A DNA stretch of 64,000 bases from Mogibacterium sp. (GTDB lineage Bacteria; Bacillota; Clostridia; Peptostreptococcales; Anaerovoracaceae): contig JAFRJV010000033.1 of the NCBI GenBank assembly GCA_017432075.1, forward strand, positions 20,168 to 84,167, written 5' to 3'. Positions 8,838-17,556 of this stretch are shown here, piece after piece. The translations under genes and the position numbers were made by a program. The notes beneath the pieces were generated by a model, which saw only the letters and a list, made by a program, of their open reading frames with translations, was not told the origin of the DNA and searched no databases. Within the stretch, counting starts at the first letter, position 1. Each line of letters begins with the position of its first letter.

Positions 8838-9793
8838 CCATTATCGCTTTCCTTCTCCTCTTCCTCTTCCTTCTCAACAACTTTCAGTGTCAGAAGCAGC
8901 TCATCCTGTCCGTCAGCAATGTATACGCCTTCAGGAAGCTCCAGCTCGATCGGTATCTCACTGTCTTCGTAATAATTTGCTATATTGATCTCATTTGCCG
9001 TTATGCCTGTAAAGGCATCTATCGTGCTCTTTCTGCCCTGTATGACTACAGTCTCAGGAACTGTATATGTCCTTTCATAGGAGTCATCCGTTCCGTCCTT
9101 AACAGGTACTACCAGTCTTACCTCCTTGGTATAACCCGCAGCCGCCCTGAATGATACGGTCTCCGGATACACAACAACATTGATGACTTTGTTGCCTTCT
9201 TTGTCAAGTGCCGCGATCTCAAGCGTCATGGCTTTGAACTGCTCATCAAGATCTTCCGGATTAATGACAGCGGCTACCCTGTCTATATTGGCAAGCTCTT
9301 CTTCAGTAGCAATCACCGTTGCCAGTTCTACAGACTTGTTTTCGACAAGAGGCACGGCGTCCTCATCATGATCCCCCGCATATTCAACACTTATCGGGAT
9401 CTCCTGGCTCGTAGCGCTGTCTATATTCACGGTGACACTTTTTACGGAAGAATCTATGACCTGTGTGCCTTCAGGTCCGGTCACACGGAGTGCAACAGTG
9501 TTCTCACCGGTAGAGAGCCCGCTCACATCAGCAGTAACTGATATATCTTCAGATGTAATGTTTGAAGTGTCGATCCTTCTCTGCTGGAGAGTCACCTCGA
9601 CATTCTTATAATTGGCTTCTGCGACCGCATAGCCTCTGTTTGCAAGAGTGTCAAGCCCGGTATATGTGATAGGTACACCCGAATACCTCGCATTGGTCAT
9701 CGGATCGTAGTTATATACAACAAAGAACCAGGCTCCGATCGAGACGAGCAGAGCAAGTACTATATTGAACATCTTACGCCCGTTTTCAGTCAT
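8834..9793 (-). CDS. cdaR: YbbR-domain regulator of diadenylate cyclase (CdaR)
   Basis: 319 residues: a short cytoplasmic start, one membrane anchor at about residues 9-27 (IVLALLVSIGAWFFVVYNYD), then extracytoplasmic YbbR-like repeats to about residue 300 and an acidic tail. CdaR binds and modulates the membrane c-di-AMP synthase CdaA. The start lies 8 bases inside the end of cdaA, so the two are coupled. The 3' end collides with the antitoxin gene on the other strand. The usual third partner, glmM, is displaced to 6497. Confidence 0.93.
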   Translation of the reverse strand: MTENGRKMFNIVLALLVSIGAWFFVVYNYDPMTNARYSGVPITYTGLDTLANRGYAVAEANYKNVEVTLQQRRIDTSNITSEDISVTADVSGLSTGENTVALRVTGPEGTQVIDSSVKSVTVNIDSATSQEIPISVEYAGDHDEDAVPLVENKSVELATVIATEEELANIDRVAAVINPEDLDEQFKAMTLEIAALDKEGNKVINVVVYPETVSFRAAAGYTKEVRLVVPVKDGTDDSYERTYTVPETVVIQGRKSTIDAFTGITANEINIANYYEDSEIPIELELPEGVYIADGQDELLLTLKVVEKEEEEEKESDNG

Positions 9794-10625
9794 GTCGCCT
9801 GCCTCCTTTCAGTATTTTGAACTTTGAAAGCAGATCGCGCTCATCAGAAGATGGCAGATATATATCAAGCAGCATCTTCTCCAGTGTCTTAAGATCGAGG
9901 AAACGCTTGAATTCGCCATTCTGTGCGACTGAAATGGCTCCGGTCTCTTCGGAGACCACTATGACGAAAGCATCTGACACTTCGCTGAGTCCGAGCGCCG
10001 CTCTGTGTCTGGTACCGAGGTTCTTGCCTATGTTCTGTCTTTCAGTAAGCGGCAGAACGCAGCTCGCTGCATGTACTCTGTCCCCCCTGATGATCACAGC
10101 GCCGTCGTGCAGAGGTGAACCTTCATAGAACAGGTTGCCCAGAAGTCTGACTGATATCTCCGCATCAACGATCACTCCCGATTCGCTTATATCACTGAGC
10201 ATGGTTTCGCGCTCGATCGCCATCAGGGCTCCGGTCTGTGTGGAGGAGAAGTCGTCTACCGCATCCACGATCTTATGGACCGTTGCATATATCTCCTCTT
10301 TACCTATATCTCTGAACTGTCTGCTGAGAACGCCTCTGCGTCCGATCTGTTCAAGCCCCCTTCTGATCTCAGGCTGAAACAATATAACAACCGCAATGAG
10401 GCCTACAGTGATGAGTCTGGTAAGCAGCCAGTTCAGCAGACTGAGATTGAGTATCTCTGAAATAAGGAAAAAGCCGACAATCAAAAGGACTCCCCTGAAC
10501 AGCTGCTGTGCTCTGGTCTCTCTGATAAAGCCGAGCAGCTCGTACAGCAGGTATGAAACGATAACGATGTCGATGACATCCGTTACCTTTATGCTCATTA
10601 GGATTCCCATTAGATTATCAAGCAT
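9786..10625 (-). CDS. cdaA: Diadenylate cyclase
   Basis: 279 residues. Three hydrophobic helices occupy about residues 12-85, and the DAC domain follows. Catalytic motifs are visible: PLHDGAVII with the DGA at 174-176, and GTRHRAALG with RHR at 206-208. It makes cyclic di-AMP from two ATP, a second messenger that controls potassium uptake, osmolyte transport and cell-wall homeostasis in Firmicutes. It is coupled to cdaR downstream and lies 32 bases after the LCP gene, so the three may form one transcript. Confidence 0.97.
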   Translation of the reverse strand: MLDNLMGILMSIKVTDVIDIVIVSYLLYELLGFIRETRAQQLFRGVLLIVGFFLISEILNLSLLNWLLTRLITVGLIAVVILFQPEIRRGLEQIGRRGVLSRQFRDIGKEEIYATVHKIVDAVDDFSSTQTGALMAIERETMLSDISESGVIVDAEISVRLLGNLFYEGSPLHDGAVIIRGDRVHAASCVLPLTERQNIGKNLGTRHRAALGLSEVSDAFVIVVSEETGAISVAQNGEFKRFLDLKTLEKMLLDIYLPSSDERDLLSKFKILKGGRRHD

Positions 10626-10657
10626 TTCTTACCTTTCCGTTTGCTTTGTCTGTATTT

Positions 10658-12211
10658 CTATTCTCCTGATACCACAGTTACGACACCATCCTCGTCAGTC
10701 TGAAGGTCCTGTCCTCCAAGTACGGCATTCATGAGTGTCTTTGCATTCTCTATGCTTTCCGGATCCTGTGTCATAACGTAAGCGTACTCTCCGCCTGAAG
10801 AGTATGTAGGAAGCATGCCATCTCCGCCCACGATGGAGTTTTTAAATATCTTCCATGACGGATCCTTTGCCAGCTGGAACTTGACCAGCTTTCTGATCTC
10901 GCGCGAGCTGAAACTCATCTCAAAGTAGTTGCGCAGGCTCGAAAGCACCTTGTTGTAGCTGAGGATCATGGTGCGGCTGCTCGTCGCTTTTTTGATCAGC
11001 GCTTCAAATACCAGCTGCTGGTTCTTGATCCTCTGGTGGTCTCCTGTCGGGAAGGCCTTACGCTCTCTGGCAAAAGCGAGCGCCTGCTTACCATTCATGT
11101 GGTTGACGCCTTTCTTGACAGTCCATTCTTTCAGTTTGACCGGAGTGAATTCGTATTCTGATTCGACATCAACTCCGCCTATGGCATCTATGAATCTTTC
11201 TACCGTGGTGAAATTGACCTTCACATAGTAGTTGACATCTGTATCGAACAGCTGCTCTTCAGCGTCGATGGTTGTCTGCACTCCGTAGAATCCGGTGTGC
11301 GTGAGCTTGTCCATCGCATTATCGAATTCAGCCATATAGATCTCATAGTCACGCGGTATGGAAGTCATCAGTATCTGATGAGTCTTCGGATTCACCGTAA
11401 CGACCATGTTTACATCGCTTCTGCCCTCAGCATCGATGGTTCCGTCAACGTCTATGCCTGTGATGATGAAGTTGAACGGATGCTTGGTAACGTCAGATAC
11501 AGCGCTGGTATTTTTGACGGAACTGCCACTTAGGAACGAAAGCGTTCCGAGCGCGTAGGCAGTACCCACCCCGTAAAACACAATGAGCAGCATCGCAGCA
11601 AATGTAGCAAGCAGCTTGCCCCAATTTTTGCTCTTTCTGCTCCGGGTCTGAACGTAGATAACCAGACTCAGAAGGATCAGAACTGCAAACATTGCCGCAC
11701 TCATGCCAAACGGCAGTACATTCATGAATATCATGGATGCCGCGAATATGCCGAATGCAATGGTATAAACCGTGGTAAGGCCTTTATGGAAGCCGTTCAC
11801 CTTTCTGCGTCCGGAGCTTTTTTTATTATTCCTGTTTTTATTTTTCGTGTAATTGCTGCGGTACCTGTCGTACGCCTCTTGCGATGCCTGTTTAATGGCT
11901 TCGATCTCCTTGATATTGCGGTGAGGACGCTCATCCACCTCTTCTACAGGTGCATTGTCAGGCATACGTGAGAAAGCATGTTCTCTGTCATACTGAGCAA
12001 AAATGTCGCTGTCTTCGTCGATCCACTTGTGGTTGCTCACCGGCTCGGGCACATCAAAAGCGGGGGCACTGCTGCCCTTGCTTTTTCTCCTGAGCTCCTC
12101 ATAGAGCTTCCTTTCATTATCTATGTCGTCGATCTTACTGCTTTTCTCCGGGACCTCGCGGTCAAAGTGGAAATCCAGAAGATCGTCGAGGTCCCAGTCG
12201 TTGTTTGCCAT
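10658..12211 (-). CDS. LytR-CpsA-Psr (LCP) family cell-wall glycopolymer transferase
   Basis: 517 residues. An acidic and basic cytoplasmic N-terminus of about 140 residues is followed by three predicted membrane helices (about 145-230), then the extracellular LCP domain. LCP hallmarks are FNFIITGID, EGRSDVNMVVTVNP, MTSIPRDYEIYM, and the Arg-rich ALAFARERKAFPTGDHQRI. Such enzymes attach teichoic acids or capsule to peptidoglycan. The N-terminal cytoplasmic part is longer than in most LCPs. It sits just upstream of cdaA and downstream of hpf, all minus strand. Confidence 0.92.
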   Translation of the reverse strand: MANNDWDLDDLLDFHFDREVPEKSSKIDDIDNERKLYEELRRKSKGSSAPAFDVPEPVSNHKWIDEDSDIFAQYDREHAFSRMPDNAPVEEVDERPHRNIKEIEAIKQASQEAYDRYRSNYTKNKNRNNKKSSGRRKVNGFHKGLTTVYTIAFGIFAASMIFMNVLPFGMSAAMFAVLILLSLVIYVQTRSRKSKNWGKLLATFAAMLLIVFYGVGTAYALGTLSFLSGSSVKNTSAVSDVTKHPFNFIITGIDVDGTIDAEGRSDVNMVVTVNPKTHQILMTSIPRDYEIYMAEFDNAMDKLTHTGFYGVQTTIDAEEQLFDTDVNYYVKVNFTTVERFIDAIGGVDVESEYEFTPVKLKEWTVKKGVNHMNGKQALAFARERKAFPTGDHQRIKNQQLVFEALIKKATSSRTMILSYNKVLSSLRNYFEMSFSSREIRKLVKFQLAKDPSWKIFKNSIVGGDGMLPTYSSGGEYAYVMTQDPESIENAKTLMNAVLGGQDLQTDEDGVVTVVSGE

Positions 12212-12223
12212 TCTGTATTATTC

Positions 12224-12757
12224 CTATCTTTTCGTTTCGATCAGTCCGTACGCATTGCCTTTACGCTTGTATACTACGCTGACATCATTTGTATCCATAT
12301 CAAGGAATACGAAGAAGTCGTGTCCGAGCATCTCCATCTGGAGAATCGCCTCTTCTGCCACCATAGGAGTGAGCTCTACCTGCTTTCTCCTTACGATGAC
12401 CATCTCTTCCTCGAAGTCCTCTTCCTCAGGCTCCGGAACGAATTCGAGCTTGAGCGCCTTGTTTTCTTTGTATCTCGACTCAAGTTTTCCCTTGAGCTTG
12501 CTCATCTGGTATTCAAGTTTATCCGTAACCAGGTCGACTGCATCGTAAATGCTGTCGTTTGCCATCTCGGCTCTGAGCACGGCCTGTTTGGCGTTGATAG
12601 TTGCCTCGAACTTCGGTGTTTCCCTGAGCTTAGAAACTACAATATTTGCAGTTGTGTCTTCGTCAAAGTACTTGCCGATCTTGTTAAGCTTCTTTTCGAT
12701 GTAGTTGCTGAGCTTCTCGCTCATTGGATAGTTTTTCGATGAAATGTTTATCTTCAT
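12224..12757 (-). CDS. hpf: Ribosome hibernation promoting factor, long form
   Basis: 177 residues. Residues 1-95 are the S30AE/YfiA domain (MKINISSKNYPMSEKLSNYI at the start), a charged linker follows, and the C-terminal 55 residues form the dimerisation domain of long HPF (VRRKQVELTPMVAEEAILQM, GHDFFVFLD, VVYKRKGNAYGLIE). It links 70S ribosomes into inactive 100S dimers. GAGGAT precedes the start. The gene's alternative name is raiA, which matters because a large structured RNA lies one small gene upstream. Confidence 0.95.
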   Translation of the reverse strand: MKINISSKNYPMSEKLSNYIEKKLNKIGKYFDEDTTANIVVSKLRETPKFEATINAKQAVLRAEMANDSIYDAVDLVTDKLEYQMSKLKGKLESRYKENKALKLEFVPEPEEEDFEEEMVIVRRKQVELTPMVAEEAILQMEMLGHDFFVFLDMDTNDVSVVYKRKGNAYGLIETKR

Positions 12758-12811
12758 AACACTTATCCTCCTGATGTCATAGTTTCCTAACTTATTTTAC
12801 CACAAGATAAG

Positions 12812-12847
12812 CAAAAAATGTGTGCTCCTTCTGTGAAGAAGCACACA
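12812..12847 (-). terminator. Terminator between small gene and hpf
   Basis: Stem TGTGTGCT / AGCACACA around a loop of about 12 bases, followed on the minus strand by six T residues. It would end transcripts coming from the structured RNA and the 80-residue gene before hpf, unless there is read-through. Confidence 0.85.
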
Positions 12848-12873
12848 ATATATAGAAATATTTAGATTGGTTT

Positions 12874-13116
12874 TTACCAGAGCTTATCGATAGCGTCAGC
12901 GATCTTCTTGCCAGGGACAGCGTCGAGATTTTTCCTGAACTGTCTCTTGACCTCGCCCATAGGGTTGATATAATCCCTGGCTTTTCCTTCTGCTATGCGT
13001 GCGAGGAGCACCTTCTCTGCCTCCTCACTGATAGTTCCGTCATCTGAGATTCCGGCAAGGATAAGCTCGAGCTCTTCCATTGGGATATCCATTGTAGGAT
13101 CTTGCATTATACTCAT
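12874..13116 (-). CDS. Unknown small acidic protein, 80 residues
   Basis: I do not recognise this family. A very strong ribosome site (AAGGGGGAG) stands eight bases before the ATG at 13116, and codon use matches neighbouring genes, so it is likely real. The product has no membrane segment or cysteines. It is mostly helical-looking, with the acidic segment MEELELILAGISDDGTISEE and a basic end (FRKNLDAVPGKKIADAIDKLW region). It lies between a structured RNA and the hpf terminator and may be cotranscribed with that RNA. Confidence 0.7.
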   Translation of the reverse strand: MSIMQDPTMDIPMEELELILAGISDDGTISEEAEKVLLARIAEGKARDYINPMGEVKRQFRKNLDAVPGKKIADAIDKLW

Positions 13117-13141
13117 TATGTTCTCCCCCTTGAATATTGTT

Positions 13142-13357
13142 GATGATTAACCCGCAGCCACTCGACCTGGTCTTTGACCCCACACCTGCCTTTACCCGCT
13201 TTGCGGAGGACTTACTTCTAAGATACGCCATGATCACAGCTGCATCCTGCATGCTGCTTACGTGGGTCCCTTTGCCCGTATCTGGCCTGGACTTTCAACC
13301 ACGAACATGGCTGCGGACTTATCATAAGGGGTACCGCGGTGCGGTGGATCCCTTATA
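13142..13357 (-). ncRNA. Structured RNA, candidate raiA-motif RNA
   Basis: About 215 bases without a credible ORF but dense in pairing. On the minus strand a 5' hairpin (13324-13355, AAGGG/CCCTT with inner ACCGC/GCGGT) is followed by a long-range perfect 9-bp closing stem CCGCAGCCA (13308-13316) / TGGCTGCGG (13152-13160). Inside are GTGG..GTCC / GGGACCCAC, small hairpins CCGC-AAA-GCGG and GGTC-AAA-GACC, and AGATACG / CGTATCT, which would make a pseudoknot. Size and a position one gene upstream of hpf (=raiA) match the raiA-motif RNA known from Firmicutes. I cannot run the covariance model, so the class name is inference. The structured nature is directly visible. Confidence 0.65.
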
Positions 13358-13402
13358 ATAACTATTCATTTCTTCGCGGATGCAGATATTCCGCCAGAGT
13401 AT

Positions 13403-13603
13403 TTATTTCTTCATGCTGGCCTTTACTTCCTGTTCCAGCATCTTTTCAAGTCTGTCTTTTGCCTTCGGATCATATGCGAACGCATTGTCATCTCCTGCAA
13501 GAAATGCTTCAAGGTTCGGAAGACGGACACCAGCCTTGTAGTTCATCTTGAACAGCTCGACATTGAGCGCTTTTACAACATCGCGCATTTCATTATTTGT
13601 CAT
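13403..13603 (-). CDS. Unknown small protein, 66 residues
   Basis: The frame is open further upstream, but the start must be the ATG at 13603, preceded by a perfect AAGGAGG six bases away; the upstream part overlaps hypA in another frame. The product (N-terminus MTNNEMRDVVKALNVELFKM) is small, without cysteines or membrane helix, and has a Lys-rich end. I do not recognise the family. It sits 28 bases after hypA and 46 bases before the structured RNA, so it probably ends the hypA transcript. Confidence 0.7.
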   Translation of the reverse strand: MTNNEMRDVVKALNVELFKMNYKAGVRLPNLEAFLAGDDNAFAYDPKAKDRLEKMLEQEVKASMKK

Positions 13604-13631
13604 TATTGCCTCCTTAATAAACAGGTAACGA

Positions 13632-14042
13632 TCACTGAGGTCTGTATTCGCCCGATGCTTCGATATCCCCGCTTTTCTGCGGTTCGTCCATGTCAGAATC
13701 ATAGACCTCAACTGACTTGATCCGCATCTCGTTGCCGCGGAGCAGCCATGTATGACCACTCCCGCAGTGAGGGCATGTCTTACCGTACGTAACTGTGCTG
13801 TAAGTGATTTTACAGTCATCACACCATGTAACAGCCGGGATCTCTTCGCAATAAAGTTTCGATCCCTCGAACATCGGGAATTTTTTTGAATACCAGTTCC
13901 AGTAGTCGTACAGATATGATGTAACGATTCCTGATACTTCACCGAATTCAAGCGTCACGGATTTGATCTTGCTGACGTTGTTTGCCTCAGCGATCTTGCT
14001 TACCTCTTTAACAGTGTAGTTTATAAGTCCTAGTTCGTGCAT
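13632..14042 (-). CDS. hypA: HypA-type nickel metallochaperone
   Basis: 136 residues. The mature nickel site starts with Met-His-Glu (MHELGLINY), and the structural zinc site is CxxC twice: Cys74/Cys77 (TWCDDC) and Cys90/Cys93 (TCPHC). HypA delivers nickel to [NiFe]-hydrogenase or urease. No hydrogenase or other hyp gene is in the window. The only immediate partner is the large Fe-S/flavin oxidoreductase 17 bases upstream. The C-terminus is about 20 residues longer than usual and rich in acidic residues. The gene may act on a hydrogenase encoded elsewhere. Confidence 0.9.
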   Translation of the reverse strand: MHELGLINYTVKEVSKIAEANNVSKIKSVTLEFGEVSGIVTSYLYDYWNWYSKKFPMFEGSKLYCEEIPAVTWCDDCKITYSTVTYGKTCPHCGSGHTWLLRGNEMRIKSVEVYDSDMDEPQKSGDIEASGEYRPQ

Positions 14043-14059
14043 TAATACCTAATCGTCCT

Positions 14060-16852
14060 TTATCTGCCTGCAACCTTTTTCTTAATAATGCCTGCTACGC
14101 GGGACGGCATGTACTTGCCGATGCCCACGAACTTCTGCTCTGCAGGGATCATGTTGGAGTACTTGTCCCCGTCCGGCAGACGGAACAGATGGATAGCGTC
14201 GAACTTGCACTGTACGGTGCACATTCCGCAGCCGATGCACTTGTTGGTGTCGACTACGCTGCGTCCGCACTTGAGGCATCTCTCTGCTTCCTTCTTGATC
14301 TGCTCTTCACTGAACTGCTTGATCTCGTAATCCATCGTCAGCTTCTTGCTCTCGTCGATCTCTCTGATCTGGCGTGGAGGCTTACGGAAGTCAGCTGCAG
14401 GAATAACGACATCATCCTTGTTGAGCATCTCGAAGTGGCGTGTATTTCTGTGGATCATCAGGTGCTGTCCCTTATTGACGAATCTGTGCAGTGATACCGC
14501 ACCTTCACGTCCCATTGCAAGGGCGTCAACAACGAACTTCTGTCCGCTTACGCTGTCACCGCCTGCGAAGATGTCAGGCTCTGCTGTCTGCAGTGTGACA
14601 GGGTCTGCGATGATCATTCCTCTTGGGCTGAGCTCTACCTTTGTTCCTTCGAACAGCTTGCCGTAGTCAGGCTTCTGACCGATGCTGAACAGGACAGTGG
14701 AGCATGCCTGCTCTGTTGTCTGAGCATCATCGAATGTAGGAGCAAATCTGCCCTCTGCGTTCTTGACCGACAGGCACTTTCTGAACTTGATGCCTGCGAC
14801 CTTGCCGCCCTTTGTGACGACTTCTGTCTGTCCCCAGCCATCGTGGATGTGGATGCCTTCGTTCTTGAGGAATTCCTGATCCTCTGCGCCCATAGGCATC
14901 TCATCATAGGACTCGAGGCAGTACAGATGTACGCTCTTTGCGCCCTGACGGATGGCTGTACGCGCTACGTCAGCTCCGATGTTTCCGCCGCCGATGACTA
15001 CTACGTCACCGGAGAGCTTCTTGGCCTTGCCGAGTGTTACGCTCTTTACATAGTCAACACCGCCGATAACTCCTTCTGCGTCATCGCCAGGGATTCCCAG
15101 CTTGCCGCAGCTCTGGAGTCCTGTTCCGACGAAGAATCCTTTGAATCCTTCTTCTCTGAGCGACTGGAACGTAACGTCCTTACCTACTTCGACTCCGCAT
15201 CTGATCTCAACACCCATCTCCTTGAGGATATCGATTTCAGCGTTAACGACCTTCTTGTCGAGTCTGAAGTTAGGGATTCCGAGTGTCATCATTCCGCCAG
15301 GCATCTCCTGCTTCTCAAATACAACAGGCTTGTAGCCCTCTATAGCCAGGAAATATGCGCAGCTGAGTCCTGCAGGGCCGGATCCTACGATACCGATCTT
15401 CTGTTCGAACGGCTCTCTTGTGGTGGATACCATTGGCGGGATGTACTTGTGTTCATCCTCGAGGTCCTTTGCAGCGATGAATGCCTTGATATCATCGATA
15501 GCAAGAGCTTCATCAACTGTGCCTCTTGTGCACTCGAGCTCGCAGTACTTATGGCAGATAGCGCCGCAAACTGCAGGGAACGGGTTATCTCTCTTGATAA
15601 GCTCAAGAGCATCTCTGTATTCGCCTCTGCTGGCCATATCGATATAGCCCTGAATAGCAATGTGGAGCGGGCACGCGGACTTGCAAGGTGCTGTACCTGT
15701 AGGCCATGTCTGGATGACACCGTTCTCGTTCTTGTAATTCCAGTTCCACTTATCTTCAGGCCATATATTGTTGGTCGGGAGTTCCTGCTTAGGATATTCG
15801 ATCTCACCGTGCTTTGTGCAGAGCTTCTGTCCGAGTCTGACAGCGCCTGCAGGGCATACCTCTACGCACTTGCCGCATGCCACGCACTTCTCCGGATCTA
15901 CCTCTGAGCGGTAAGGCGATGCAGACAGGTTAGGTGTGTTGAAGAGCTGCGATGTACGGAGAGCATTGCAGACACCTACAGCGCAGTTGCAGATAGCAAA
16001 GATCTTGTTTTCGCCGTCGATGTTTGTTACCTGGTGTACATATCCCTTCTCTTCAGCCTTCTCAAGTACTTCGAGAGCTTCTTCATAAGTGATGTCGTAG
16101 CCCATACCGGTCTCTCTGCAGTAGTCTGCGAAGTCGCCGAGGCCCATGCACCAGTACTGCATGATGTCTCCGGAACCCTCGCCTCTCTCAGTCTGCTGTT
16201 TACGGCAGGAGCAGATTCCGAGGCCGATCTGGCCTTCATATTTCTTGAGCCAATACGAGATGTGCTCTATGTCGAGTGACTCGCACTCTGCAGGGATAGC
16301 CTTCTCTACAGGGATTACGTGCATTCCGATTCCGGATCCGCCAGGAGCTACCATCTGAGTGATGCCTGCCAGCGGCAGATATGTCATTCTCTCGAAGAAG
16401 TCTGCGACCGCAGGAGTCTCGCACATGATCTGATCTCTCATTACCATGATCTCTGCGGAGCCCGGTACATACTGGTCGAGTACATATCTTCTCTCATGCT
16501 GAGGATTCTTTCCGTCCTCGTTCTCGTTGTTCCATTCAACGAGACCGTACTGACCAAGAGCTTCGATTACAGTCTTCAGATGATCATCATCATAGCCCGT
16601 AAGCTCTTTCATCTTTGCCCAGGTTTTCGGCTTACGCTTGCCCATCAAAAGAGCAGTGTCAAGACATTCCTCTGCGATGTCCTTGCCGTATCTCCTGACG
16701 ACATACTGATAACCGCAGTCCATTCCCCAGTATTCAGGAGAATCGATTGAAGGTTTCTCAAGTCCGAGGAGGACCTCTTTACGGTCAGTAATGATCTTTA
16801 TCAGTTTAAAGATCTTCTCGTCGTGGCTCAGCTGTTTAGCCTTTTTTGCCAT
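14060..16852 (-). CDS. Large Fe-S / FAD NAD(P)-binding oxidoreductase, GltD-like
   Basis: 930 residues in four parts. Residues 1-130 look like a winged-helix-type region (KMKELTGYDDDHLKTVIEAL). Residues 205-300 hold clustered cysteines (GICSC, QYWCMG, AICNCAVGVC). A ferredoxin motif (CVACGKCVEVCPAG) starts near 323. From about 390 the protein is GltD-like: CKSACPLHIAIQGY and the VCGAICHKYCELEC Fe-S segment, then the FAD loop GIVGSGPAGLSCAY near 490 and an NAD(P) loop VVIGGGNIGADVART. A final ferredoxin pair (CLKCGR, CIGCGMCTVQC) ends it. It probably moves electrons between NAD(P)H and ferredoxin-like partners; the substrate is unknown. hypA follows at 17 bases and a TetR gene precedes it. Confidence 0.85.
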   Translation of the reverse strand: MAKKAKQLSHDEKIFKLIKIITDRKEVLLGLEKPSIDSPEYWGMDCGYQYVVRRYGKDIAEECLDTALLMGKRKPKTWAKMKELTGYDDDHLKTVIEALGQYGLVEWNNENEDGKNPQHERRYVLDQYVPGSAEIMVMRDQIMCETPAVADFFERMTYLPLAGITQMVAPGGSGIGMHVIPVEKAIPAECESLDIEHISYWLKKYEGQIGLGICSCRKQQTERGEGSGDIMQYWCMGLGDFADYCRETGMGYDITYEEALEVLEKAEEKGYVHQVTNIDGENKIFAICNCAVGVCNALRTSQLFNTPNLSASPYRSEVDPEKCVACGKCVEVCPAGAVRLGQKLCTKHGEIEYPKQELPTNNIWPEDKWNWNYKNENGVIQTWPTGTAPCKSACPLHIAIQGYIDMASRGEYRDALELIKRDNPFPAVCGAICHKYCELECTRGTVDEALAIDDIKAFIAAKDLEDEHKYIPPMVSTTREPFEQKIGIVGSGPAGLSCAYFLAIEGYKPVVFEKQEMPGGMMTLGIPNFRLDKKVVNAEIDILKEMGVEIRCGVEVGKDVTFQSLREEGFKGFFVGTGLQSCGKLGIPGDDAEGVIGGVDYVKSVTLGKAKKLSGDVVVIGGGNIGADVARTAIRQGAKSVHLYCLESYDEMPMGAEDQEFLKNEGIHIHDGWGQTEVVTKGGKVAGIKFRKCLSVKNAEGRFAPTFDDAQTTEQACSTVLFSIGQKPDYGKLFEGTKVELSPRGMIIADPVTLQTAEPDIFAGGDSVSGQKFVVDALAMGREGAVSLHRFVNKGQHLMIHRNTRHFEMLNKDDVVIPAADFRKPPRQIREIDESKKLTMDYEIKQFSEEQIKKEAERCLKCGRSVVDTNKCIGCGMCTVQCKFDAIHLFRLPDGDKYSNMIPAEQKFVGIGKYMPSRVAGIIKKKVAGR

Positions 16853-16950
16853 ACTTTTCCCTCTCTTTCTCTTACAATATCTTTTCTAATTATCTATAAA
16901 ATGCCTCGTATAAAGGCTTCTTATCTGAGTCCAGCAAAGCATGAACACAT

Positions 16951-17529
16951 CTACTTCACGATGATCCCGTTTATCAGGATATCAGCGACCTGAGACAGAG
17001 CTTCTCTGTACGGGATATGGTTCTTTACCAGCACGTCCTTCTGGAAAAACTGTTCAACAGTCGCCTGGAACATGGTCTTGAGGATAGGCAATGATACCGG
17101 TCTGATCGAACCTTCCTTGATGCCCCTCTCAAGCAGCAGTGCAACTCCTTCCCAGTAGTTTTCACGGCAGAACTTCCAGTGTCTGTACACCGAAGGATAC
17201 TTTTCCTTGAGAACATAGAGCTGAGACAGGTCGTTCTGCGTATAGCGTTCAGGCACGCGGCCTATTATCGCCGTAAGCTGCTCAGGAATAGTCAGATTCT
17301 CATCATTGAGTATCATTTCCTCTTCGATCAGCGCGTCGTCAAAGAAGCGGTCGATCGTCTGGGTCATTATGGATCGTTTGTCTTCAAACACAGTGTAGAT
17401 GGTCTTTTTGCTCATGCCCAATGCGTGAGCAAGATCATCCATGGTGAATTTAATGCCCTTCTTGTCAAACTGTCTTGCTGCTTCGTCCAGGATACGGACA
17501 CGCAGCTCCTGTGATGTATCTGTTTTCAT
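16951..17529 (-). CDS. TetR/AcrR family transcriptional regulator
   Basis: 192 residues. The N-terminal 50 residues are a TetR helix-turn-helix (ILDEAARQFDKKGIKFTMDD then LAHALGMSKKTIYTVFEDK). The C-terminal ligand domain is not assignable. GAGGGG stands eight bases before the ATG. It lies 98 bases upstream of the 930-residue oxidoreductase in the same direction, so it probably regulates that gene, hypA and itself. Ligand unknown. Confidence 0.92.
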   Translation of the reverse strand: MKTDTSQELRVRILDEAARQFDKKGIKFTMDDLAHALGMSKKTIYTVFEDKRSIMTQTIDRFFDDALIEEEMILNDENLTIPEQLTAIIGRVPERYTQNDLSQLYVLKEKYPSVYRHWKFCRENYWEGVALLLERGIKEGSIRPVSLPILKTMFQATVEQFFQKDVLVKNHIPYREALSQVADILINGIIVK

Positions 17530-17556
17530 AACTTTAGCCCCTCATAGTTGGGATTC

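Noticed and set aside
13142-13357. RNase P, SRP or 6S RNA
   Set aside because: A GAAAGTCC-like word recalls RNase P, but the other conserved blocks (ACAGAA, GGTAAACCCC) and the length do not match. SRP domain IV and the 6S bubble are absent.
13604-13951. N-terminal extension of the 66-residue protein
   Set aside because: It runs antiparallel in frame to nothing useful and overlaps hypA in a shifted frame on the same strand; the perfect ribosome site marks the shorter start.
14843-15907. 354-codon ORF on the plus strand
   Set aside because: It lies wholly opposite the 930-residue oxidoreductase, is rich in Cys and Ser in no pattern, and has no ribosome site: a codon-bias shadow.
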